DNA of 64,000 nt from Syngnathus acus (taxonomy: Eukaryota; Chordata; Actinopteri; Syngnathiformes; Syngnathidae). Below, piece by piece: positions 55,749 to 64,000 of the stretch. How positions within the stretch are numbered: the stretch's first letter is position 1; the number at the start of each line of letters is the position of its first letter. Where the stretch lies: contig NC_051089.1 of NCBI RefSeq assembly GCF_901709675.1, positions 18,350,008 through 18,414,007 on the forward strand, read 5' to 3'. The position numbers and the translations under genes are program-made. Below the pieces are notes generated by a model. It was not told the origin of the DNA. It did no database searches and saw only the letters and a list, made by a program, of their open reading frames with translations.

Positions 55749-56619
55749 CCGTTTTTTCCATGTATAATGCGCCCCCATGTATAATACGCACCCTAAAAAT
55801 GGCATGTCGATGCTGGAAAAAAGCCTGTACCCATGTATAATACATGCACCCAAAGTTTGACTTTTTTTTTTTTTTTTTTAAATTTTCTTTTAAATTTTTT
55901 TTTTTAAAGTCCCAATGATTGTCACACACGCGTCTGGGTGTGGTGAAATTTGCCCTGTGCATTTGACCCATCCCCGTGTGATTTTGATCCATCCCCTGGG
56001 GGAGAGGGGAGCAGTGAGCAGCAGCGGCGCCGCGCTCGGGAATCATTTGGTGATCTAACCCCAAATTCCAACCCTTAATGCTGAGTGCCAAGCAGGGAGG
56101 CAATGGGTCCCATTTTTATAGTCTTTGGTATGACCCGGCCGGGTTACTTAAGTCCGTAAACATGCATTAGCAAACTCGATAGCGAAGAAATATGTGAGAC
56201 TCTCAACGGGATCACCAATATTTGAGTGATTTTCCAGTTATTTATCACAATTATTTATTATTATAATAATAATATATATAATATATATAATTATTTATTT
56301 ATTATTCACAATTGTCATGGTGATCTTTCTGGTGATTTCTTAACTAGGCTGGATGTATTTTTTTTGTTGGCGTTGATTTCTCCGACTGCCCAGAAAGGCA
56401 CCACCGCGATCAGTTAGGTTAAAATGAAAAGAGAGGAAAGTGACGTTGTAAAGAACCATCCGTGACAAGATTTTCTTCAAAAATTGTTGCACCATGATTT
56501 TCTTCACAAAAAAGAAAAAAAAAAACATTTAAAAAAATTGTACCCATATATAATGCGCACCCCAGATTTTAGGACAATAAATTAGTTAAATTTTGCGCAT
56601 TATACATGGTAAAAAACGG
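55749..56619. mobile_element. TIR element, family C copy 3
   Basis: The ends CCGTTTTTTCCATGTATAAT and the inverted copy are flanked by TA (55747-55748, 56620-56621). It carries a much longer SINE (55906-56145, minus) than copies 1 and 2, plus about 200 bases missing from them (56146-56335). Confidence 0.85.
55906..56145 (-). repeat. tRNA-derived SINE inside family C copy 3
   Basis: The minus strand holds the SINE from GGCCGGGTCATACC to GACAATCATTGGGACTTT. The promoter-box part is missing. It is the same family as 275-555. Confidence 0.87.
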
Positions 56620-57364
56620 TATTTGATATATAGTTTATTTAGAGTAGAAACATCAGCGGCACTCCACACACGCGGCGTTGTTTACAGGAAGGACGATGAA
56701 TTCGATCGATGGAGTCAATGATTTGGAGTGACACAGATGATTTGATAAACGTATTATTTATGTTATAGTTATTTGAATAACTGTTAATGTTACGTCAGGC
56801 CCGTTCTCAGCTCCTCGTTTGTGTTTATGTCACGTTAGCATTCGGTATCATTTAGCCTGTTTCTGCTGGTTCATGTCTGTACTTGGTGTTGGATTTTGTC
56901 AAATAAATTTCCCCCAAAATGCGACTTAAACACCTGTGCGACTTATATATGTTTTTTCCCCTTTATTGTGCATTTTATGGCTGGTGCGACTTGTACTCCG
57001 GAACGACTTTTAGTCCGAAAAATACGGTAATTTTGTAGTTTTTTTGCTGGTCGTTTTGATGGAAAATAATGTTGGATTTCATTTAAGCTTGAACTTCTGG
57101 CTCCCGGACAAACAAACAAGCTGAACATTTTAATCTTTTAACAGTTAGAATTGGTCATGAAATTTTGAACTAACATAAGAAAAATGAGAACCCATTTAAT
57201 GTTGTGAGGATGGACATCCGCTGCTGAGGTGTGACGTTGCGCACTAAGGATACATCACAGCAAGTAAACTACATAATTTGATTCGTTGGTTCATTTTAAG
57301 CCAAACCGAGCCAAAATCAATGATCTCTTGACCAGACCAGCATTGGGTCTGACTTGCAAGGCTA

Positions 57365-57665
57365 GCTTATTTCAGCAAGACAATACCAAACCACATTCTG
57401 CACATTACAACAGTGTTGATTCATAGTAAAATAATGTATTTACAACACTGGCCTGCTGACGGTCAAGATCTGTCTCCCACTGAAAATGTGTGGTGCATTA
57501 TGAAGCGTAAAATACAACGGAGACCCCAGACTATTGAACTGCTGAAACTGTACATCAAACAAGAATGGGAAATAATTCCACCTAAAAAGCTCTAATTATT
57601 AGTGTCCTCAGTTCCCAAACATTTATTGAGTGTTGTTAAAAGAAAAGGCGATTTAACACAGTGGT
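57365..57665 (+). pseudogene. Tc1 transposase C-terminal fragment
   Basis: The sequence reads FQQDNTKPHSAH-like codons, then SPTENVWCIMKRKIQ and IKQEWEIIPPKKL with a stop. This is the C-terminus of the long-TIR Tc1 family at 15.7 kb, including the downstream GGCGATTTAACACAGTGGT. The rest is missing. Confidence 0.8.
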
Positions 57666-57719
57666 ATACATGAGCCTGTCCCAGTTGCCATTGCGGAAGC
57701 ATGGCCTGGAGAATCTGAG

Positions 57720-58979
57720 GTGGACTCTCCAATCTTTGGTGTCGAAGTCACCGTGATAGTTAAAGGCCCCAGGGGTGGATGAGATCTGCCCGGAGTTCTT
57801 AAAGGCTCTGGATGTTGTGGGGCTGTCCTGGCTGACACGCCTCTACAACATTGCGTGGACATCGGGGACAGTGCCTCTGGATTGGCAGACTGGGGTGGTG
57901 GTCCCCCTTTTCAGAAGGGGGACTGGAGGGTGTGTTCCAACCACAGAGGAATCACACTCCTCAGTCTCCTTGGTAAGGTCTATTCAGGGGTACTGGAGAG
58001 GAGGGTCCCTTGGGAGGTCGAATCTCAAATTCAGGTGGAGCAGTGTGGGTTTCATCCTGGCCGTGGAACAGTGGACCAGCTCTATACCCTTGGCAGGATC
58101 CTCGAGGGTGCATGGGAGTTTGCTCAACCAGTCCACATGTATTTTGTGGACCTGGAGAAGGCGTTCGACCGCGTCTCTCTGGGAGTTCTGTGGAGGATGC
58201 TTCGGGGATACGGGATGACGAACCAACTGATAAGGGCGGTTCAGTCCCTGTATCACGGATGTCGGATTCGTTTCCAGTGAGGGTTGGACTCCGCCAAGGC
58301 TGCCCTTTTTCACCGATTCTGTTTATAACTTTTATGGTCAGAATTTCTAGGCGCAGCCGAGGCGTTCAAGGTGTCTGGTTTGATGACCTCAGCATTGCAT
58401 CTCTGCTTTTTGCAAACAATGTGGTGCTGTAGGCTTCTTCAAGCCGTGATCTCCAGCTCTCACTGGAACGGTTCGCACCCGAGTGTGAAGCGGTCGGGAT
58501 GAGGGTCAGCACCTCCAAATCTGAGACCGTGGTCGTCAGTTGGAAAAGGGTGGAATGCCCTCTCTGGTGAGATTCTGGCCCAAGTGGAGGAGTTCAAGTA
58601 TCTTGGGGTCTTGTTCACGAGCGAGGGCAGGATGGAGCGTGAGATCGACAGATGCAGCATCTGCTGTGATGCAGACTCTGATTTACCGGTTGATCTACGC
58701 TCCTACCTTCACCTATGGTCATGAGCTATGGGTCGTGACCGAAAGAACAAGATCCCGGATACAAGCGGCCGAAATGAGTTTCCTCCGCAGGGTGTCCGCG
58801 CTCTCCCTTAGAGAAAGGGTGAGAAGATCGGTCATCAGGGAGGGACGTGGTGTCGAGCCCCTGCTCATCCATGTTGAGAGGAGCCAGTTGAGGTGGCTCA
58901 GGCATCTTATCAGGATGCCTCCTAGACGCCTCCCGGGGAGTTGTTCCGGGCATGTTCCACCGGCAGGAGACCCCGGGGA
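57720..58979 (+). mobile_element. Rex3 LINE copy 3, RT and C-terminal part
   Basis: From MDEICPEFLKALDVVGLSWL on, frames alternate. TGGCAGACTGGGGTGGTGGT at 57884 is the classic Rex3 typing site. Then FVDLEKAFDRVSLGVLWRML (motif A), VGLRQGCPFSPILFI (motif B), and LLFANNVVL, in which the FADD of motif C is changed to FANN. The end has APTFTYGHELWVVTERTRSR and QLRWLRHLIRMPPRRLPG. Several frameshifts are present. It is cut at 58980 by the retroviral LTR. Confidence 0.9.
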
Positions 58980-59398
58980 TGGATTGATAGATTATCTTGA
59001 TCGTATGATTATGTTGGAATGTAGGCTATATTGATTAACCAGTTGCTGAGGGGAACAAACTTCTTCTGTTTGTTCCCACAACATCGGAAACAAAGTGCTA
59101 AGACCTCTGCACTGGTTGACTAGCTGCAGAGGAAGCACTCAAAGTTGTTCTGTTTCCCCCAACGTCGTAAAACACCCCTGCTCTGATTTTTCCAGAGGCC
59201 GGGAGTTCACTAAACCTGTCCATTCTCACCCCCACCCTGTTTTCTCTCAATAAATATGCCCTTGCAAGAGGTCTAAGTCAGACTGCTGTCAAGCACCTCT
59301 GTACCACAAAGGGTGCTGATGGCTTTGTCCACTTGCAGGCGTAAAATGGCCAAACTGTCTCACGTGTGGTTCTTACAAATAAGTTAGAGTAAACAACA
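58980..59398 (+). repeat. 5' LTR of the retrovirus
   Basis: It begins TGGATTGATAGATTATC at the cut in Rex3 and has AATAAA at 59249. It closely matches the solo LTR at 37192-37575. The right edge is set by the primer site at 59402 and is uncertain by a few bases (AAACAACATT). Confidence 0.87.
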
Positions 59399-59401
59399 TT
59401 T

Positions 59402-59419
59402 TGGTGCCGTGACACGGAT
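59402..59419 (+). promoter_or_regulatory. Primer-binding site, tRNA-His type
   Basis: TGGTGCCGTGACACGGAT differs by one base from the usual tRNA-His primer site (TGGTGCCGTGACTCGGAT). It begins about three bases after the LTR edge. Confidence 0.85.
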
Positions 59420-59714
59420 TCCAACATACCCGCTACTGACGGACGGAGGACGACGTGCTGCACACTGTCGACAGGCCAACGTCCATTAGGAGGACCTGGT
59501 AAAGAAAGACCTGGGAAGAAAATTCTTCGCTGGGCCAGCATCTTAGGTCTGCCTTCGTCTGACAACAGTGGATTGATGGGATCCGGAAGTGCAACGAACC
59601 AAGAGACAAGTAAGTAAAAAGCCTAAAAGTTGTGTGATTGTGCTGATGTGAAACGCGTAAAACGTTAAAGTGCACGGGAAAACGTACTAGTAAATGGGCA
59701 AGACAGAAGTTCTT

Positions 59715-60035
59715 AAGTCCCATGGAAGGAGGGGGTGTTGTAGAGTCCTCCTCTGGATGAAGTAGCTCTTCTAAAGAGTACTACTTCGCGTTGGCAGGGC
59801 TGGGTAACAGGACTGTTGTCGTTAGTTCCCAGGGAAGGAGGGGGTGTTGTAGAGTCCCCCTCTGGATGAAGCAGCTCTTTTTTTAAGAGGACTTCGCGTT
59901 GGCAGGAAAAATAATAAAAAATTAGAACACGGGTAACAGGACTGGTGTCCTGAAGTCCCGGGGAAGGAGGGGGTGATGTAGAGTCCCCCTCTGGATGAGG
60001 TATGTCTTCTAAAGAGTACTTCGCGTTGGCAGGGA
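59715..60035 (+). repeat. Leader repeats of the retrovirus, three units
   Basis: Units with AAGGAGGGGGTG.TGTAGAGTC, CTCTGGATGA and ACTTCGCGTTGGCAGG begin at 59715, 59824 and 59954, spaced 109 and 130 bases. They lie between the primer site and the first coding relic. Confidence 0.85.
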
Positions 60036-60039
60036 AAAA

Positions 60040-61960
60040 AACTTGTGTGGGTGAGAGTGTGACTGGTAGGATAAATTGACTAAAAAGCAGTACTAGCAAT
60101 AACCCACGGCAATAACACAGGCTAGTAATTTGTTGAAAGGTCAATTTAAACCTGCATTGAGGATCCTCAGAGAGAGAAAACAGAAAAAAAATTGTAAAAA
60201 CCTAAAATACTAAATTAAGAAGGGAAATAAAACTGTAAATCTCCAAATAAAGGAGCTCTTGAAGGAGATGAGAAGTACATGGCAAGTTGTATGCGATATA
60301 TGCCAAAGTGGAAGAAAAAGTATGGAGTAGAAAGAAAGTTGAAATGTGCTAGAAAGTGTTGGAAAGTGTCACAGGAGAGAAGAGAACAAATTCAAGAGAC
60401 AAAAAATTCGAAAGATGAAAAGTGATGAAGCTGCAAGTGTTTGTCAGACCGAAAGACAATGAGGCCACAGTGCCCAGGTGCACTGTTCCAGCCGCAGCTC
60501 AAGGCTGCAGAGCAGCAAGAGGAGCTTTCCGCTCCTATGCAAAATATGTATCCAGATTTAAAAGACCTAAAGCCTCCCCCCATATAGTAGCAAAACATTT
60601 CATTGTCAGATTATTAGAACTCCTGTCCATACAAGAAGTATGACCAGGGATCAAATTATGTGTGCACACTGAAGAAAAATTTGCAAATCAAGTGGTAAAG
60701 AAATACAGACTGCTTCTAGAAGATAAATAGAGAATTGGAATGTGCGGTGCTCGCGTGTGTGGGCGAGCACCGGCTTCGTGATCGATTGCAGGAAATGGCC
60801 AGCCTGTGACGAATCATTGATGCCACCCCCATGTGTTAAAATGAAATTGGCTAAACTTGTGTGCAAAGAAATTTGCTAGACTGGTATTTTCGATTTGCAC
60901 TGCAAAACAGAAACAATTTTGAAAAATAAAAATGAGAGGAAAAGAAAGAAATCTGTTTGTTGGCAGAAACTGGTCCACACTAGTGCACATTAGTGTCTAG
61001 CCCTGATGAAAAATTCAAAAGAAAGAGAGAACATGCAAAATTGTGAATTTAAGACATTGCAATGCTAAATTTAAGAGGAAAATTAATTGGTTGTGTTATA
61101 AGACTATACAGACTTTTGCATGTGAGTTAAACCCAAGAGATTTAGTTAAACTTAAAAACGAAGAAAAAATTCTGATTTATTTGCTAGCAGTTTTTCGTGT
61201 TGTTTTTTTTTTTTATTGGTGGATTGTTCTATCAGGAACCTTAGGAAAAATTAGGATAAAGAACGCGAGTTAAGAATGTTGTGTGAAGAGCTTGAAGAGA
61301 ATGAGACCAATATGTCATGGAAAGGCTCCTTTTTGGAGACTGTGTGTGAGATGAAAATGAGCAAGGATGAATGATTGTCTGGATGAAAGGAAAACACAGG
61401 TTGAATGGTTGAAGTTGTTGGAGACTACTATAGGAAAATTAGTAGAACAACTGTGAAGAAAGAGTGATTTTGAGCAAGTTAAATGCTAAGAGAAAAAAAA
61501 GGGTTGCTTTTAGATTGATAATTACCTAGAGGAAAAAATAGGAAGAGAAAAAAAACTGGAGAACCAGTAACACATGTAAAAGATGTGTGAACTGAGAAAA
61601 CAGAGAAGTGTTTTGGAAAGAACGTCAAATTAAATGATGATAGTATCAAATTTAGTAAAGGACACATCCTTCCAAAAAGGTGTGAAGCATGGGCGTCGCC
61701 AAGCCTCAAATGGAGGGAGAGTGTAGGACAGATAGTGGAAGATAGTAATTAATACAACACTTTACGACATATGGATTTTCTAATACATTTGGCGTCATGC
61801 CATTAAGTTAAAATTTTCTCAAACTTTTCAAACTTTTGCTGTAAACAATCGGAAGATGATTGAAAAGTGACTAAAGAAGATATGAGGAAGTGATGTAGCT
61901 GTTGGAAAGGCACGCATTTAAGTGCTTTCCTGACTAATCAACATTTGTTTGACTGATAAG
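60040..61960 (+). pseudogene. A-rich leader/gag-position relic
   Basis: This region lies where gag would be expected. Frames are short (up to 76 codons), A-rich and broken by stops, and I recognise no matrix, capsid or nucleocapsid motif. Position is the only support. Confidence 0.35.
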
Positions 61961-61964
61961 GAGG

Positions 61965-62850
61965 AGGAGGAATGAGCAGAGCTTCCTGACAAACTGTGGG
62001 CTAAGGAACCATCTGATACAGGACTTAACGTCCATTCCCCCAGTCCAAATCCAACCAAGATCAGAGATTCTCCTTTAAAACAGGACGCAACAAATGGGAT
62101 AGCCCCTGTCATAAATGGTCTTTGGCAGGGATGAGAATTTTCCGCGGATTTCCGTGTTTTTTTCCTTCGAAAATATCATTTTTGTGAATCGTGTAAATCC
62201 GTTGAAAATTATTCTTTTATATATAGGGGGAGCGGCCGGCCAGCTGGCCGGGCAACGTTAGCCTCAGCGACTCGCGAGCATTCGCCCGCCTGCCGCGACG
62301 GCATCTTTTGGCACTTCTCAAGGCAAAATTAGTTAAGCTGTGAGTACGGAAATCTGCTTGCCTCTGTAAACCTAACTCATTGGCAGCAATGATGCGACAA
62401 CATCCGCCTTATTTTCGGCAGCATTTTGGCGCTACTTTCGTCACATCATTTCTACTTGTAAACTTAACTTACGCGGAGAACTAGTGTTTTTACACCACCA
62501 CAATGTGAATTTGCGATTGGGTTTTCATCACTTGTAGACGAGTTATTTAGTTAGATAGATCTAGGGCCTACTCAGCAAAAGTTTTCGCCAGCATGAGGAT
62601 CATGCCAGGGAAACAGACAAGCCGAATATAGTATATATATATATATCATCGGCCCCCCAGACTACTGGTTGGCCCCCCAGACCCCCGGCTACTTTTCAGT
62701 GTTTTTTTAAATTTGCCATTCTCATCCCTGTCTTTGGTCAGGAGTAATCATTAGGAAGTGCTTAGACTCTCCTTGCAAACACTCCTATTTGCCCAGTTCA
62801 AAAGGGCAATAAAATTGATTGGTGAATGATACAAGATTAGTAAAAAGCGG
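61965..62850 (+). pseudogene. Retroviral pol relic: start of RT, split by an hAT
   Basis: The + strand codes for the first part of a retroviral RT (the LWAK segment and the following proline-rich lead-in) up to 62125. It continues after the inserted element from 62731 with the next RT segment, with stops. Motifs carrying the catalytic Asp residues are not present, because the sequence jumps to integrase at about 62870. Confidence 0.7.
62126..62730. mobile_element. hAT-like element (CAGGGATGAGAAT ends), inside pol
   Basis: The ends CAGGGATGAGAATTTTCCGC and, inverted, CAGGGATGAGAATGGCAAAT are flanked by TCTTTGG on both sides (left 62119-62125, right 62731-62737). This is a 7-8 bp duplication as in hAT. 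It is a complete relative of the copy at 42672. Confidence 0.9.
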
Positions 62851-62869
62851 ATGAAGAACAGTCCTTGGC

Positions 62870-63110
62870 AGATAGCATGATCAGAGCACTCAAACTGAAA
62901 GATGTGTCAAATGCAAATTTACTGCCATTTGATCTTTCTTCCCCACAGGTCAACAACTCCATCAAGCCAGGATACTGGGTCGACATCAAGGTCGTAAAAA
63001 GGAAAAACTGGGCCAGCCACGGTGCGAGAGACCATTTCAAGTCTTGTTGACTACCCCCACTGCACTGAACGTTGCTGGAAGGCCCAGCTGGATTCACCTC
63101 AGGCACTGCA
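62870..63110 (+). pseudogene. Retroviral integrase C-terminal relic
   Basis: Reading through two frames gives the C-terminal DNA-binding part of an integrase (PGYWVDIKVVKRKNWAS in 62948-63020, then a tail in another frame to about 63110). The zinc-binding and catalytic parts are deleted. A frameshift lies near 63030. Confidence 0.75.
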
Positions 63111-63114
63111 AGTT

Positions 63115-64000
63115 ACAGAGAGTGCTGGACCCTTATTTTCGCAGTGGTGGGGAAGTTCTGACTACAAAGGGGATCCATCGTTTAGGGTGGTGCATCTCAA
63201 TGTCAGTGAAGAATTCAGCGATCCCCACTCTGACAGGCGATGGGATGTACCATTGTCTCTGCCAACCTAGTAGCAAGGGGGACTCCACATGCCAGGTGGA
63301 TCCTCTGCTGCGTTGTGGTTGGAGCGTGCTATGGTCTATTGACTCATCCGAATTGACCCATTGACAAAGTCAACCGAAGGAGAAAATGGTCACATGAGGA
63401 AAACCATGAGGACTGGTAATGGGACCCCAGAAAACCCATATGAAACCAACACTTGGTACCGGTGTGGAGTTCACTGTGAGATCCTACACAGGAGGGGTGC
63501 TATGTGTGTTCCAAACTCCCCCCTTCCTCCACGCAAGTTCACCTGGAGGCCAAAGTGAGGAACATTACTGAAGCGGAATGTATGGCCTCTATGGGAGGAG
63601 TTGGATGCCAACACCGTGCTGTCACACTCAGTGATGCTACCCCTACCGCCCTGGACTCACAGAAGGAAACTTGTGATCATCTTTTCTGGATTAATCTCAA
63701 TGTCTGTTAAAGGACGAACGATACCACAAGTGGCCTATACAAAAAGGCCACCTGGATTGAAGTACATGTGTTACATCCAAGGAAATGGAACCCACAAATG
63801 CATTGAGGACGACTGCCCTCCAGGAGGAAACTGGATGGGAACTTTGGACGTCACCGCTGAGTGCCAGGATAGGAGGGCTGTTTCAAGTGGTGAGGGCTCT
63901 CCGACCAACATGGCTGGTGGCTTTGTGGTCACAAGGTTTGTCCGATGTTGCCCGCCAACTGGACAGGAGTGTGTGCACCAGTGTGGGTAACAGACCACAC
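63115..64000 (+). pseudogene. Envelope-region relic of the retrovirus (partial)
   Basis: Downstream of integrase, frames of 60-129 codons carry several cysteines (for example the frame 63601-63990) but no stop-free ORF. Position and cysteine content suggest a surface-glycoprotein region. No fusion peptide, cleavage site or membrane anchor can be read before the window ends, so this call is weak. Confidence 0.5.

Larger units (their letters stand above)
55439..57027. mobile_element. TIR element, family A copy 4, holding family C copy 3
   Basis: The left end is CCGTATTCTTCGGAATATGT and the right end, inverted, is CCGTATTTTTCGGACTAAAA, with TA on both sides. Words GCGACTTATACTC and GACTTATATATG flank the ends. 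It holds family C copy 3 at 55749-56619. Confidence 0.82.
58980..64000 (+). mobile_element. Endogenous retrovirus, defective, runs off the window
   Basis: The order is LTR, His-type primer site, leader with three repeats, a long A-rich stretch (presumed gag relic), the start of RT, an hAT element, then the integrase C-terminus and an envelope-like region. Most of RT, RNase H and the integrase core are missing near 62870. Frameshifts and stops are common, so it cannot make proteins. The 3' LTR is not in the window. Confidence 0.85.

Noticed and set aside
62865-63050. Possible further tpcn2 exon after CCCCACAG at 62941-62948
   Set aside because: The reading after the AG belongs to a retroviral integrase C-terminus, not to the TPC2 linker.

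Overview
The window is nuclear DNA of a ray-finned fish, probably a percomorph teleost. The evidence is a vertebrate-type gene with GT-AG introns plus a typical teleost repeat set: Rex3 and Rex1-like LINEs, L2/CR1-like LINEs, Tc1 elements with long inverted repeats, hAT and Harbinger derivatives, tRNA-derived SINEs and an endogenous retrovirus. Nothing bacterial is present. All family names come from remembered motifs, because no search could be run.

The only host gene I can support is tpcn2 (two-pore channel 2) on the + strand. Nine exons were found by reading splice sites and frames directly: 2226-2278, 11670-11743, 20690-20867, 21878-21994, 33702-33808, 36157-36229, 46654-46753, 46854-46919 and 47026-47090. 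They run from the cytosolic N-terminus through the first six-helix channel repeat, including the KK..K lipid-binding linker, the first selectivity filter (TTANNPD) and the start of the linker to repeat II. All frames join without a stop. The first coding exon and the second channel repeat are not in the window, so the gene should continue on both sides.

Almost everything else is transposable elements, often nested. 1-2200: ~148-bp tandem array, SINE and a 22-bp minisatellite rich in ETS-like motifs. 2640-8060: a TIR element, then a BED-finger hAT holding another TIR element, which holds a third. 8.2-11.6 kb: LINE with an esterase-like ORF1, split by a TIR element. 11.96-15.02 kb: Harbinger derivative with an inverted duplication. 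15.7-18.75 kb: Tc1 with an hAT MITE. 22.7-27.3 kb: two L2-type LINEs. 28.4-33.5 kb: Rex3 (-) interrupted by an almost complete Rex1-like LINE (+). 33.9-36.1 kb: TIR elements and a LINE tail. 37.19-37.58 kb: solo LTR with target duplication. 37.7-39.9 kb: Rex3. 41.8-42.65 kb: Tc1 with a fold-back. 47.6-49.5 kb: deleted LINE with an hAT. 51.4-55.4 kb: hAT MITE holding a non-autonomous LTR retrotransposon, whose 3' LTR holds a THAP/SWIM ISL2EU-like element. 55.4-57.0 kb: nested TIR elements. 57.4-59.0 kb: Tc1 and Rex3 fragments. 58.98 kb to the end: a defective retrovirus with a His-type primer site, whose LTR matches the solo LTR.

The most unusual content is (i) a clan of TA-flanked CCGT...ACGG elements in three subfamilies that share subterminal TATAAGTCGC-like words and nest in each other and in other repeats, and (ii) the short THAP + SWIM/YqaJ-type two-gene derivative inside the LTR at 54.1-55.3 kb. 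I could check several insertions directly by their target duplications; these are listed in the entries.
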